From Neurospora crassa OR74A (lineage: Eukaryota > Ascomycota > Sordariomycetes > Sordariales > Sordariaceae): a stretch of DNA of 64,000 nt. Of the stretch, positions 50,223-62,510 are shown in pieces (within the stretch, counting starts at the first letter, position 1; every line of letters begins with the position of its first letter). A program made the translations under genes and the position numbers. The DNA is taken from contig NC_026501.1 in NCBI RefSeq assembly GCF_000182925.2, positions 4,071,917 to 4,135,916 of the forward strand. Direction: 5' to 3'. Under the pieces are notes generated by a model, which saw only the letters and a list, made by a program, of their open reading frames with translations, did no database searches and had not been told where the DNA came from.

Positions 50223-50739
50223 ATGAGTACCTTTGGAAGTCCCGGTGCCTTGCCAACAACAAAACCCACGCCGTAAGTCCACGAGCCCAGAATGCAATGT
50301 TCTACCCTGAAGGCTTGTCCAACTGACCAACAACACCTCAAGGCCCCAGAGAGGCAGCTTTCCCCTGGATCATGACGGTAAGGCTCAGCACCAATGCATG
50401 TATACACTGGTCTCAGCTCTCACGCATACTTTGCCCTCCAGGAGAATGCAAACACGTCATGACAACCTACCTTGCCTGCATCAAGAGGGTCAAGGGAGTC
50501 AACGAAGATGAGTGTCGATCGCTGGCAAAGGCCTATCTCGCATGCCGCATGGAACGGTGGGTGGCAGCTACAACTCCCTGAATGTCTCTGTCTGGTCCCG
50601 CGCTAACCATGCGATATTCAGCAACTTGATGGCCAAAGATGATTTCAAAAACCTAGGCTTCAAGGAAGACGAACCATCAAGTACGCCCAAGCCGGCCGCT
50701 GAGGCTGAAAAGGGCGTGAAGGGAGAGTTACGGTGGTGA
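50223..50739 (+). CDS. COX19: Cox19, twin CX9C cytochrome c oxidase assembly protein
   Basis: Four small exons (50223-50272, 50343-50377, 50442-50556, 50622-50739) encode 105 residues. The protein has the Cox19 layout: RGSFPLDHDGEC lead-in, then a CHCH domain with C31-x9-C41 and C53-x9-C63, followed by the NLM/LGF segment and a charged tail. Such proteins are imported by the Mia40 disulfide relay into the intermembrane space. Cox19 helps copper delivery to cytochrome c oxidase. Every exon junction conserves the frame and the introns are 64-70 bp. The C-terminal charged tail is longer than the minimal domain. Confidence 0.93.
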
Positions 50740-51495
50740 GAGGCTTGAGTTGTAACCAGCGTTGCTTGATGACATGTATGGGGGAAAAGGAAAAAAAAAA
50801 AAAAAAAAAAAAAAACATTTTTGGCCTTTGCCGACGTCTCCTTCCATTTCGCGAATCGTCTGTCTTGTCAAAAGCTTGCAAGTTGCGCCACAAACACCTG
50901 TTACCCCTGCCACCAGCTAGCGCCAACCCTTTGTGCGGAGGCATACCTTCTTGTCGATCCCATCCCTAGGCGCGGGGACCATCACCGTTACGGCGCCGAC
51001 GGGAGTTTACCGTTTCACAAATCCGCTACCGAGTTGGCCGTATTCATTCACCCTACTGAAAGAGAGGAATAGCAAGACAAGGTGCAGGTTGAAACTCCAT
51101 AGATGTCCCCTGGAAAGCTGGATTCACATGATTTAGAGGCACTGCGCGTGCAAGTAAAGATGGTCTTTCCTACTTCTCCATCTTCCTAACATGGCGTTTG
51201 GATAGCAAAATCTTCGAAACGGTCTTGCCGTTCTTTGGAGTTCAATCATGATGCCTACCTACTACTTAATGTCATCAAGTGCGAACCTTGGCTACTCTAT
51301 CATCCCACTTGTGACATCTTTATCAGACCACACCCTTACATCACGGCAACCGTCCAACATACCTAGAGGTAGTCGCCTACTGAGTCGAAAGTACTACAGT
51401 ACTAACCCATTGTGCCTGGTGGGTTTCTGCAACTTGCACATATATTCCCAGAATCCCCTGCATCACGGCCGCCAGAGGTGATCAACCAAATCAAC
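50740..51495. other. Intergenic region with an A run
   Basis: A 25-nt A run (50791-50815) follows the COX19 stop. The rest is the 5' flank of the ligase fusion gene. No gene is seen; open frames there lack support. Confidence 0.5.
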
Positions 51496-54128
51496 ATGGC
51501 TATGTATCAACATGCTAGGCATTACTCGCCCGTACACAGCCTTCGAAGCCAATGGGCTTGTAGGCTACAAATGCCTACAAGCAGCCGACGTTTCTTCACC
51601 ACCTGCCAACCACTACATGGCTCATATGCAGACACTCTGCCGTTTCTTCGGATCAACAGCAGCACGCGCGTGATTTTTCAGGGCTTTACAGGAAAACAGG
51701 TTCGATCACCCTGTCATTCCTTCATGAATATCTCCTATGTACACCCAAGCTAACGTGGAGCGGGACTTTCAGGCCACAGCAAATGCTAAGGACTCTTTAG
51801 CATGGGGGACCAAGATAGTCGGTGGTGTGATCCCGGGCCGCACCGGAGAGCATCTCGGCCTTCCCGTGCTACCTTCCGTACGCCAGGTTAGAAATGAACC
51901 GACAGCTAGCTCTCTACGTCCTGGTCAAGCCTTTCATCCAATTCTAGAACCCCGAAAGAGCTGACATTGGGCTTATAGGCCATGGAGTATCTCAAGCCGG
52001 ACGCAACAGGCATCTATGTTGCCGCCCATCAGGCCCCCGGGGCTATCGAAGAGGCCATCGAAGCCGAAGTACCACTTATAGTCGCTGTCGCCGAGCATAT
52101 TCCAGTTCACGACATGCTCAGAGTAAGCTCCTCGCACAAGAGGAGGCCCAATTACGCTCGGCCCTCATATACTGACACTTGTATGTCTAGATCCACTCCA
52201 TGCTCAAGACTCAGTCCAAGTCTAGACTTGTCGGTCCTAACTCTCCCGGCATCATTTCAGCTGTAGGGAAGTGTCGAGTAGGTAAGCAAGTTGTCTCGAC
52301 CGCCCACATACAGCATATCGTGGGTGGAATTTGTGTCCCTGGTAAAGGTAAAGACTAACATTTCAATATCTTCCTTGATAGGGTTCCAACCATTGCCGTG
52401 CTTTTCGCCAGGGCGGGTGGGTATTGTAGCCAAATCAGGCACTTTGAGTTACGAAAGTAGGCAGTACTCTCCCCTTCCCAAGGTGTCTCTGAAGTCATCC
52501 CCCAATATGGGTGCTCATCTCATACTAATCACTGCTTACTTTGCAGCTGTTGCATCAACCACCAGGGCCGGGCTTGGACAGAGTCTGTGCATAGGCGTGG
52601 GCGGCGACATGGTACCTGGAACGGACATGGTAGAAGCGTTGAGTGTCCTTGAGAAAGATCCAGACACTGAAGCCATCGCTTTGATTGGTGAGATCGGCGG
52701 TATGGGAGAGCTCGAGGCTGCAGCTTGGATCAAAGAATACTACTCTCGTAGTAAATCTCCCAAGTATGTCATACAGCCTACTAAATCTTCGCCGCCATGT
52801 ACTGGGTCTGTTGTGAAATGGCTAATATGGTACTTGACAGGCCGATTATTGGTCTTATAGCCGGCGTAAATGAGGCACCGGGCCGCATATTGGGGCATGC
52901 CGGTGCCTTTACGTTCCTTGGAGAACCTACTGCAAAGGCAAAGATCGCAGCACTCGAGGAAGCTGGTGTGATTCTGGTTAATCACCCAGCCAAAATAGGC
53001 GATACTCTAAAGACAAAGTTGCGAGAAGGCACAACTGGGTCCGGCACGACAAGCAGATTCCAACCTTTCGCGACTGGCATGCAAAGGCGTCAGCTTCACT
53101 TTATGAGAGGGCCCGGACGGCGTTCTCCCGCGGCCAGTCTATCTGTCCATAACAAGCAGCAGTATCAACAACGACGGAGTATATATCTCGATGTAAACCA
53201 ATGCTTTGATGAGCTCCGCGCCCGCGGCGGAATCAACTGCGGCCTCTATTCCGGCCATGGCACCCGCCGCCTTCTAGCCGTCGGCATCGATCGCTCAGCA
53301 CGATCTCCTGCCATCCTGGTCGCCCCTTCTATCGAAGACTGGATGGAAGGGGCCCAGCGCACCTCCGCGCCGGTCAAGAGCTTTCCGTTCGACTACCGCC
53401 GGGGACCCGACGAATTGGCCATCGAACGGCTCGCGAGCTACCTCCAGCTGAGCAACAAGGGAGACAGCGCGGTCGACTCACTCCGGCGGCTCATCGAGAC
53501 CTTGGCCACTCTGTTCTATGAAAAGGAGGGACTCCTCCTGACGACGCACATCGTCGAGCGACTCAGAGGAATAAAAGTCGTTCACGCCCGCTTTGCCTTC
53601 GATCAAGCCACCTTCCGCAACGGCACGCCTCCGGACAAGATCAAGGCTATGTATGTCTGCGCTACCGATGAGCCGGCCGAGGCCAAGGCGGAACGGAGCG
53701 GCATCGTGTACATCAAGCTGCCCGGGGAGGACGCGACCATCGGGACGCTGGTGAACGGGGCCGGGCTGGCCATGAACACGGTCGACGCTCTTGCGGACGC
53801 GGGCGGGAAGGCGGCCAACTTCTTGGACACAGGTGGCAAAGCTACGAGCCAGACGGTGAAAGAAAGCTTTATGATCATATTGCAGGACCCGCGCGTGCGT
53901 GTAATATTTGTGAATATCTTTGGAGGACTGACACGGGGTGATGTGATTGCCCACGGCATCATTGTGGCCTTTAAGGAGCTGTCGCTTACGGTTCCGGTTG
54001 TGGTGAGAATCAGGGGTACGAACGAGACGGAGGGACAGAAGATCATTGCGGATAGTCAGCTGCCGCTTTATGCGTTCGATGATTTTGAGGTGGCGGCGGC
54101 CAAGGCGATCGAGTTGTCTCGCAAGTAG
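51496..54128 (+). CDS. Succinyl-CoA ligase alpha/beta fusion with degenerate ATP-grasp part
   Basis: Seven exons are predicted: 51496-51699, 51773-51886, 51979-52122, 52191-52281, 52382-52456, 52547-52763 and 52841-54128 (710 residues). The N-terminus is basic and Arg/Ser-rich (RRFFTTCQ), a probable mitochondrial presequence. Residues about 58-335 are a full succinyl-CoA ligase alpha subunit: CoA-binding [16 protein letters not shown], and the phospho-His loop GHAGA with His301. A 40-residue linker joins a beta-type half: a partial ATP-grasp region, then a complete C-terminal CoA-ligase domain ([39 protein letters not shown]). The early ATP-grasp lobe is missing. The EINPL motif and following acidic site, which bind Mg in bacterial SucC, read THIVE and VHARF. 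The enzyme may have lost or altered nucleotide use. The frame is intact. Confidence 0.8.
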
Positions 54129-54363
54129 ATTGACAGTTTTTGCGGGTGATTGTTCAAAACGTTGCCCGATGTTGTCAAGCATAATGAGGCGAAAAAAAAA
54201 AAAAAACCAAAAAAAAAAAACCCTTTTTCTTTTCCAACCTAAATTCAAGTTGCGACATGGTGGGCTATATATTTCATTATCATGATCGTAATGACATGGA
54301 AGGTTGTTGTATTAAAGGGGGGCATCTATACACGATTCTTTGTCGGACGAACCGCATATGAAG
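54129..54363. other. Short convergent intergenic region
   Basis: This is the shared 3' flank of the ligase fusion (+) and the transporter (-). It contains two adjacent A runs (54192-54206 and 54209-54220). Confidence 0.8.
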
Positions 54364-56565
54364 TTATAGACGCTTCATGACAAACATGTTCGTTATGTAT
54401 GAGACAACAATGTTTTGTTGTCTCCTGGTAGAACTCACCTCATGCTTGCTTTCTTCGCTGGGGTGGATGACAGCGACATTATGAATGGCCGCCTCCTGCC
54501 CCTTTTCGTACAAGCCGAGATATTCCATTTGACGGAGTTTCCAGCTTCTTAGGAGCCACACTGCATTGGGAAGGCATGATTAGTAAATCCATGGGTATTC
54601 GGTGAGGTAGACGGAAGAGTTGATACGTATACTTACTGGACAAGAAGGATGCAAAGAACATGAAACCAGTGAACACCTGCACATTCAAATATACGCCTGC
54701 TCCAATCATCTCCCGCTTGAGACTCAGTCCGATCACCTCGGCACTGCAGTGTACAAGGTCCGTTAGCCGACAAACCTCTTTTGGACAACACAACGATCAA
54801 GGGTAATACATACAAAGTCGCAGGAAAAACAAGGCCAATCCAGTACAGAGAAAGAGCTGTAGTCCACAACGTTAGTCTTTCAAAGGAGATGGGTATTGCT
54901 CGTACGGGCAAGGATGAATGGGGTCACTTACCTGCGGGCAATAGCTGTATACCAACAACCTCCGCTCCTACAGGCCCCACGCATGGCCAAATGATGCCGG
55001 CTACCGCGCCAAAGAGCGCGTAGATGATGAGCCCGGCGAAGTATTTGCCGGCGAAGATCCACAAAAAGAAGGCGACTACACTGGCAATAAGAGTCCCTAT
55101 TCCAGCGACGTTCATCTTTCCTAGCCTATCGCTGAGGAGGCCAATTGCAGGTCTGCCAAGCGCTTGGGATACTGAATTGAGAGGAAATGGTTAGCGTGGA
55201 TGAACAAGACCAAGACGCTGCTTGCCATACTTTCAGCGCGAGGAGAATGGGCGACGCTTACAATTGAACATGGCCGATGCCAACGATGCTTGATTGCTAG
55301 TGAAGCCAGCCTGTAGGGCAAAGTCTGCAATGGAGAAGACGACGATGATGTAGCCAATGATACCAAAGAATCCCCAGCCGACGAAGAGCCAATACTCTGG
55401 CTGGAAGAAGAGATCCTTGTGGAAAGCTATATGCTTGGCCCCGACGGCCTTGTTACGATCTTTGATGATCAGACTGACGCAGCCGTTCACGGTGAAGCAG
55501 GTGATGGCCAGGATGCGGAATGCCCATTCCAACCCGAGATTTGCGATCATGGCGTTCGCTCCCAGAGCGTAGGTGAGACCACCGAATCCGGAACCGCCTG
55601 TTGCCAGGGCATTGGCGAAAGATCGCCGCTTGGTGAACCATTGCGGGACAATACCGACGGTAGCTGTGAAGCAGAAACCCATACCAAGGCCAAAGCAGAC
55701 GCCCTGGCTCAGAAGAAGCTGCCACGCATGGGTAGAAAAGGAGGCGCCGATGAATGAGCCGCTGTACAAGACACGATTAGTGCAAAGCTCAACTACTAGG
55801 GTACGTTGTGGAACAAAGGGAAACACGAGTTAGTTAAGGTTGACTTACGCTTCGAAGACAGCACCTATGAAGAGCGTGATCCTAGTCCCCAGAGTCTTGA
55901 TACTGTAAGTGGCAAGGGGCGACACGAGAAGAGCTACAGAAGAGAACATAAGCGAGTGTTAGCGGAGACTAGACACATCACCTTGCTTGAAGGAAGGATT
56001 TTGGTGACATAGAGTAGCGCACCCATCGACGTAGAAAGACCTCCAATAAAGGCGAAGAAAAGAGGGGAAGCCCCTATGATTGAGCCGGATCGCAAGTAGT
56101 AGGCTAAGAAGATGGCATAGGACTATATGGTGTATGACTGAGTCAGCAATTTTCCTTCACTTGTGGTGGGAAAGCGCAGGGAGAAAGGCCTACCGAGATG
56201 AGCCCCCACGTATGCATATTCACAAGCCATACGCCGAAGACAACCACCCTATATACAATGAACATCAGTAATAAGAAGGGTATGAAAATGTTATGGGTAT
56301 AGCGAGACGAGACGAACCAGCCATATCCTCCTTCTTTGAACTCATCCTCTTTGACAGCATCACTATCTTCCGGGCTTTCATCGAATAGAGACTTGGACTC
56401 GGGTTCAGCTGCGGCCCTGGCATTGGCCATGGGAGCTTGATTGGATGGCGGGAAGGAAGCATTTTGACGGGACGGCGCCGGAGCCGTTGAAGGGTCAGGG
56501 CTCAAAGTCATTCCGGCCTCCTTGACTGTGCTCGCAAGTGTGTGTAGTCGGCAGAGGAGAGACAT
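54364..56565 (-). CDS. MFS transporter, monocarboxylate (MCT/SLC16-like) type
   Basis: Nine exons are predicted: 56318-56565, 56194-56248, 56023-56122, 55849-55933, 55262-55761, 54932-55171, 54814-54856, 54637-54743 and 54364-54560 (524 residues). A hydrophilic acidic N-terminus (ESPEDSDAVKEDEFKEGG) precedes GGYGWVVVFGVWLVNMHTWG, the typical MCT TM1 signature. Around twelve hydrophobic segments follow. A motif ALGRPAIGLLSDRLGK lies in the middle loop. The C-terminus is cytosolic. Family members move monocarboxylates or related solutes across the plasma membrane with protons; the substrate is not decided here. The start is uncertain: ATG 56565 or the in-frame ATG at 56511. An optional intron near the C-terminus ends at the same stop codon. 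Confidence 0.85.
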
Positions 56566-56814
56566 CAGATTATCGACGAAATCTAGAAAAGAATTAAAAA
56601 AAAACACAAAAAAAAAAAAGAAAAAAAAGAAAAAAAAGAACGAAGAAAAGAAGAAGGCAGACTAGCAGGGAGGTGGAGCCTAGAATGGAAGAGAATTTAA
56701 TAATACAAGAGGGCAGAAACAAAAGGCTTGATATCACGGCATCAAGAGAATGGGCATGATACCCCTGGTAGACGAAAAAAAAGTTTTAATATGTTATTTC
56801 TTATCTGTTAGTCT

Positions 56815-56857
<43 letters not shown>
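56815..56857. repeat. CAA microsatellite
   Basis: About 14 CAA/AAC units lie upstream of the transporter start, probably in its promoter or 5' UTR. Confidence 0.9.
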
Positions 56858-57515
56858 GCGACAAGACAAAGTCTGGCGTCCACGCAGGAGGACAACAACC
56901 GCCAAGGACCTATCTAAGAGACAGCGACCCAACAAGCATACTACCAGATGTCAACGGTACGGTGAAAATGAGAGAACGATGGAACTGGTGGTTAGGTCTA
57001 CTGTCCATCCTGCTCGCGCTCGCTCGGGGAATCGGTTTCCGGGAGAGAAAGCTTTTAAGTAAGTGGAAGATAGGTATTCTGCATACTAAAGCAGCCGAAT
57101 CCCCTGCTTTCAGTTCGGGGGAGCCTCGAAAAGAGCGAAATCGGTGGCCACCGCCGACGGAGAAACTCATTGAGCAGGTGCTAGCGACATGATATACTCC
57201 ATTACCAGTGCCCAATGGTCCGGAAAACACACCCTTTTTCGATTATGATGCCTGTCCCGACCGTTCGAGATTTTCAAACACCGAAAGTTAGCCGAACCGG
57301 CAAGGACATTCCGAAACCTCTCTCTCCAACTTTTCGGATCTCGTGCGGATCTCGGAAATGGGTGAAAGTGCCTTGTTGTCACAAGACAGGTCGAAGATGT
57401 TGACCATGACCCTGAAGGTGAGCCAGGATGAATGAGTTCGTCCACTGCCCCCCTAGCTTGAGCCCTAGCCCCCTTGTCCGCCATGGCCAAACTAACGATC
57501 CTGCTGCAAGCAGCA

Positions 57516-57538
57516 CCCCCCCCCCCCCCCCCCCCCCC
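57516..57538. repeat. Poly-C run (23 nt)
   Basis: This is an uninterrupted C run, unusual in length for a homopolymer. A 14-nt G run lies about 190 bp to the right (57731-57744), so the two could pair or form G-quadruplex-type structures. Confidence 0.9.
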
Positions 57539-57730
57539 TCCCCAAATGGAAAGCCAAGTGAAAGAGAACGCACAACATGACAGGCATGCAATACGTATAC
57601 TGCGTAGTGTGTATGCCATCCTTCCATTGCCCTTCTCTTCACGGTCAAGGAGCCAGGAGGGTTGTTCCGGCTCACTACCCACCCCCTCATAGGGTTTGAC
57701 ACCCAACATTCGCAGGGCGGCACGCGGGGA

Positions 57731-57744
57731 GGGGGGGGGGGGGG
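57731..57744. repeat. Poly-G run (14 nt)
   Basis: This is an uninterrupted G run in the same intergenic region as the poly-C tract. Confidence 0.9.
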
Positions 57745-59583
57745 ACAAGAGGATGGTCATTTTCTCCTTCCAGAAGGCGAGGCTTGCAGGATGCGGCACT
57801 CGTTGGAATAAAGAGTATACAGCAGAATGCTGCTTGTGCTCCTACCAGAACTTGCATCGGATGGACAGTTTGAGGGCGGGATTGGGTATGATAGTGCATC
57901 GCGTCGAGGGGGCACTGGAGTTGCGAGTGGGATGTGGTGCTGACAGATGTAGAGGAGGACTATGGAAGTGAGACAGAATATGACATTTGCGTCTTGTAAC
58001 TGAGAAGTGTGTACCTCGAGCTCATGCGGGGGAGAAGGGCATGCGATGAAACGAAAATGAATCGAGAGGGATGGATGGCTTGTACTTGGTATCTCGGGAG
58101 CCATCGCAGCGAGCTTAGAAACTTTTTGCATTGACCATCAAGATCGTCGTTTACCGTCTTACACACTAATGCATGTGTACATACACTACAAGAGATTACG
58201 ATTCGGCGTATCATCGCGTTCCTCGTGTGTTTGATAACTGTATAGTCTATTGGAACACCGCTGGGTCTTCACATGAATGAAAAACCAGTCGTTACTTAAC
58301 AAGTGAAGTTTTGCGATCTTCCCGCAAACGTACGCAAATTAGGTATCCCGTAAACCTGTGAAATCGTGAAGCTGTGCGTGAAGGCGGAATGCCAAGTCCT
58401 TCTGACATTTCAGCTCATTGGAAGCTACGGATTCACACGAGATTCACGCCGCGCCCAAGCACACTCACTTTTCTCGAGGTACCTCTTTGGGCACGGCCCC
58501 GGGGTATTGTAGCGGGGTACGTACTGCATACAGCATGAGCACTGTACGTGCCAGCCTCAGCTCTTGAAGGGTACACAATACAGTAGTAATATTACCTCCA
58601 TGGAGGCGGCCAGAAACCACGCCAGCGTCGGTGTCGAGCGTGCAGTGTTAGTTAGCCCGGTGCTCGAGCTTGGAGCCTCAAATGTCCTTCGCTCCCAACC
58701 GGGCAACAGCTGAAATAGAGGCAGGCACTTTCCATGTATCCAGCTACGCGGTCCGGGCCCGTCGCTAGGGAGTGCCCCCTTCGTCTTTCCATCTTGTTTT
58801 GACGATCAAGCCATCCTGGATATCCAATTGCACGGCAGCGAATCGCTTGGAACGGATACCGTTTAACTGTGACCAACTCCGTCAGCTCCTTACCTGTACA
58901 CTACCTATTCACGGTCGTCCACCTCCTACACTAGATGTCTGGACACATCACATTAGATTGACCTAGATTATTTCTTTTGTTGTTCTTATTTCCAGCATCG
59001 CCCAGGCAGTCAATTCTTTGGGTGTCTCCTTCGTTGTCAACATCGTCTCGTCACGAAACAGGCTTGAGGTCTACGAATCGAAAAGTCATTGTTCCCTTCC
59101 TTGCCTTCCACTTGTTTCTTTGCATTGAGACGGGGCTGGGACGAGGTGGGTAGGCACAATCAACGAGAGACAACAACAACACCAACAACTACAAACAGGA
59201 ACAACAACAACAACTACTACTACTACTACTACTACAAACAGGAACAGCATCATACATCACAACAGACACAGCAGGCGTCGTCTTTGATAACCGTGATTTC
59301 GGTACTTCTACATACAACCTATAAGCAGCAGAGACCAATTCCGCCTACTGTGTAGAGTCCTTGACTCCTTTTTAACCGACTTGTCCGGCGCTCCACCTTC
59401 CCAGCCAGGGACTTCCCAAGGCTCACTCCGCTTCTGACAGCCGTCGACCACCAACCCTTTCCTTCACCGTCTCTATTTCTCCACTCTTAACCATCATTGA
59501 CGATCAACATCCCGCCATTCCAATAAATAAGAAGAGATAGGGCTGCAAAACACCTTCGTGAAGGGGGTCACCTCTCGCCCGCC

Positions 59584-62510
59584 ATGTTTGCCCGGAGTAA
59601 CTCGAGCGAGCGTGCTTCGCCCAAAAAGGCCACTCCGCCGTCGCCTTCTTATATGAGCAGCGAGCAATTTGGTACGCCGTTCTTCCCGACTATCTCCTAG
59701 GTGCTAGGTGGGGGTGTGGACGTGTTTGATGGCCTGTCTCGCACTAACACAAACACCATCCAGCCGCATATCTTAAAGATCTACGCGCCAGTCGACTTAA
59801 CAGGCCTGGTGGTGCACGTCCACTGCCCGCTTCGAAACGCGATACTTCTTGTACTACTGCTGCCAGTCCCTCGCCTAGCAGCCGGTCATCTTTCACACAA
59901 GCCCCTCGCCTCTCCGAGACCGCCTCCTCTCCCATCCAAAATGGCACTTCAGAAGCGAACAATGCATCCAGCCCAACCGAGCTGTCCCCTGGCCGCAGCT
60001 CCGTGACCGCCAGCGTTGGCTCCAAGTACTCAAACGTGACCCGAGGTAGAGATTACTACCCAGACCGTCCAGCCCGGCTCTTGAAGCCATCAGAGGTGGT
60101 ACCTTCTGCTACCTATATCGAACGCGGTCAGAGATGGATGGAAAAGGAGGAGGCTGTTTCTTTGCGCAAGGCTATGGAGGAGATGGATCTAAAGGGACAC
60201 AGCAAGAACGCCAGTGGTGGCCCGCTGATTAGGCCGGATGTCGGCCCCGGCTCTGGGAACGATGAGGCTCCGGAGCAAACCGAGGAGGAAAGGCGTCTCT
60301 ACGAAGCCGCGCTGGCCGAGGCAGCTGAGTTAGTATGGCAACACGAAAACCCCGGGAAAGAGAGACCGCCCGAGCCAGGCACCCCATATCGGTATAAGCC
60401 TCACTTGCGCAAAGACAGCTACGCCCATGCCCGCACAGCCAGCGTCAAATACGGCAGCGATGTGGCCCCCACTGGTCTAGCCAGAGATACTAGCACGTAC
60501 TCAATGTCGGGAAGTTCGACGGATGGCGAAGAAGGACAAGGGTCAAGTCGAAGCCCAGTATCGCCAGCTTCAGCTCGCCCGCTGTCTTTCAGGCTGCCGG
60601 AGACACCTAGGGCGAGCCATGAGCGTGTGCGAGATGGCTCCCCAGAATCGGGTAACTCCAAGTCGTACAGCACCTTACCAGGTAGTAGCGGTTACCTACG
60701 GAGTGGTTCGAAGAAGGACATATTTGGTGAGCCCCAGAAGCCGTTCCCAGGTGACAAGATTTCGGAGGAATCAGAAGCGCGGTCATCTTCTTCTAGCCTG
60801 GATAACTTTGCACAAATCAGAACTCCTGAGCAACTGGGAGCGAAACCCAAGAACCCCCTGAATCGCGTACAGTTTGCCCCTGAAACGTCCCCGGCAGCGG
60901 ATGGCGTTGCCTCGTCCCCTCCCAAAGACGGATCTAGGTACGAAAAGTATGAGATTCACCGTAATCCTGTCACCCAATCCCGCAACCCTCAGTACACCAC
61001 CAACGTACGCCCCGCTTTGCCTTGGGAAAGAAAGAAACCGGTGCAGGAAGAGGTTCCTCGAAAGCACGGCATGGAAATCCGCAGCGATGAGATACGGCAA
61101 GCCACAAGCATGAAGCTGAAAGACCGCAGCGTCAAGCTACCTACGCCGTCTGCCGTCAGTGACAATCCCGGTCGACCCATCGTAAGCTTTGACAGACAAT
61201 GGAAAGCTCCTGATGAGGCTGCTGATGACACGCCAGAAGGACCGTCGAGATTCGGCAAGAGTGACGACCGCTCGACGCCGCTCGTCCCTGGACGTTTCCG
61301 CAGCCAGCAGTCGCAGCAACCCCAAGAAGAGCCGCGGCAATCGCAACACCACCAACAACAACAGCAGCAGCGAGCACTCCCACAGCAACCCCAGCGACCA
61401 CGACAGCAGCCGGGCTCGACGCCGAACGTCCCTGTTATCCCTGTTTCGAATGGTTTTTCAACCCCACCGTCGTCTTCGTCGCCAACAAGACGCCCACTCC
61501 CAGTCCCAACCCCACCCAGTGTTCAAATAAATGCACCGCCGCCTTCATCTTCTATCCCCTCAATATCTGTTCCCTCCATCGCTGTCTCGGAGTCAGCTTC
61601 ATCATCACGATCTAACATCCCTCAGATTGTCCTCCCAGGCGGATCTCACGATGATGGACCTAGCATTCCAGTAATCGTGACGCCAGACGATAAATCCAGC
61701 ACCTCCAATAGCAGCAGCTCCCGACGCCCGCTCCCCACCCCGGGAGCCGTAGGTCGACATATGCCAGCTCGGCCACGCAGCCACTGGTCACCGGCGCCCA
61801 AACCAGCAGGCAGCCGCGCCACGGCTCGCTGCCACGAGTGCGGCGACTTCATTGAAGGCCGCTTCGTCTCACTGGCCGGGATGACGGAGCGCTTCCATCC
61901 GCAGTGCTTCACATGCTACTCATGCGGCACGTCGCTCGAGGCGCTCGAGATATCTCCAGAACCGGATGAGCACCGGGCGGCGCGGCTCGAGCGCATCGCC
62001 CGGCGGACCGCAGGCGAACATCTCCCCGAAACGCCGGGCCAGACCATGGCCGAGGACGGTGATGCGCGTCTCCGGTTCTACTGCCACTTGGACTGGCACG
62101 AACTGTTCGCGCCGCGGTGCAAGCACTGCACGACGCCCATTATGGGCGAGCACGTGGTGGCGCTGGGCCACCACTGGCACTTTGGCCACTTCTTCTGCGC
62201 CGAGTGCGGGGACCCATTTGAGCGCGGCATGACGCATATCGAAAAGGACGGTTATGCGTGGTGCGTGTCGTGCCAGACAAAGCGCACCGAGCGCAGGGCG
62301 CCCAAATGTCGCAAGTGCCGGAAGGCCGTCATCGGGCAGTACATTCGGGCGCTTGGCGGCGAGTGGCACGATGAGTGTTTCCGCTGTGCCGACTGCGGCG
62401 GCGGGTTCGATGATGGACAGATATTCCCTAGGGAAGGGAGGGCCGGCACGGTGCCGGGTGAGATGGTTGTTCTTTGTACTGGATGCATGGAGAGGGAGTT
62501 AAAAGCATAG
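59584..62510 (+). CDS. Three-LIM-domain protein, paxillin-like (Pxl1-related)
   Basis: Two exons, 59584-59671 and 59764-62510, encode about 944 residues. The N-terminus (SSEQFAAYLKDLR...RPGGARPLP) is a conserved-looking short motif, followed by about 600 residues of Ser/Pro/Gln-rich disordered sequence. Three LIM zinc-binding domains fill the C-terminus: CHEC...HPQC..CYSC (with a long insert between its two fingers), CKHC...FC.EC, and CRKC...CFRCADC. LIM domains are protein-protein modules. In yeasts the Pxl1 group acts at sites of polarised growth and cytokinesis with Rho GTPases. The first ATG in good context (GCCATGTT) sets the start. The 5' leader is CAA/CTA-rich. The specific assignment to Pxl1 is an inference. 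Confidence 0.85.

Larger units (their letters stand above)
56566..59583. other. Intergenic region with simple repeats
   Basis: This 3-kb divergent region contains A-rich tracts (56590-56640), a CAA repeat (56815-56857), a 23-nt C run (57516-57538), a 14-nt G run (57731-57744), and CAA/CTA-rich 5' leader sequence (59165-59247) before the LIM gene. Open frames such as 57167-57799 (-) are low-complexity and lack support. No RNA gene was recognised. Confidence 0.5.

Noticed and set aside
51695-51712. GGTTCGA-type B-box suggesting a tRNA gene
   Set aside because: There is no A-box or cloverleaf around it, and it coincides with the donor end of exon 1 of the ligase fusion.
53478-54248. 256-codon minus-strand open frame
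   Set aside because: It lies antisense to the ligase fusion exon, is Arg/His/Asp-rich from reverse reading of a GC-rich coding strand, and has no domain.
57167-57799. 210-codon minus-strand open frame
   Set aside because: It runs through the poly-C and poly-G tracts, giving Gly and Pro runs, and has no homology-like features or splice structure.
59701-60006. 101-codon frame at the start of the LIM gene
   Set aside because: It is the wrong frame across intron 1 and exon 2; the spliced frame continues directly into the long LIM frame.
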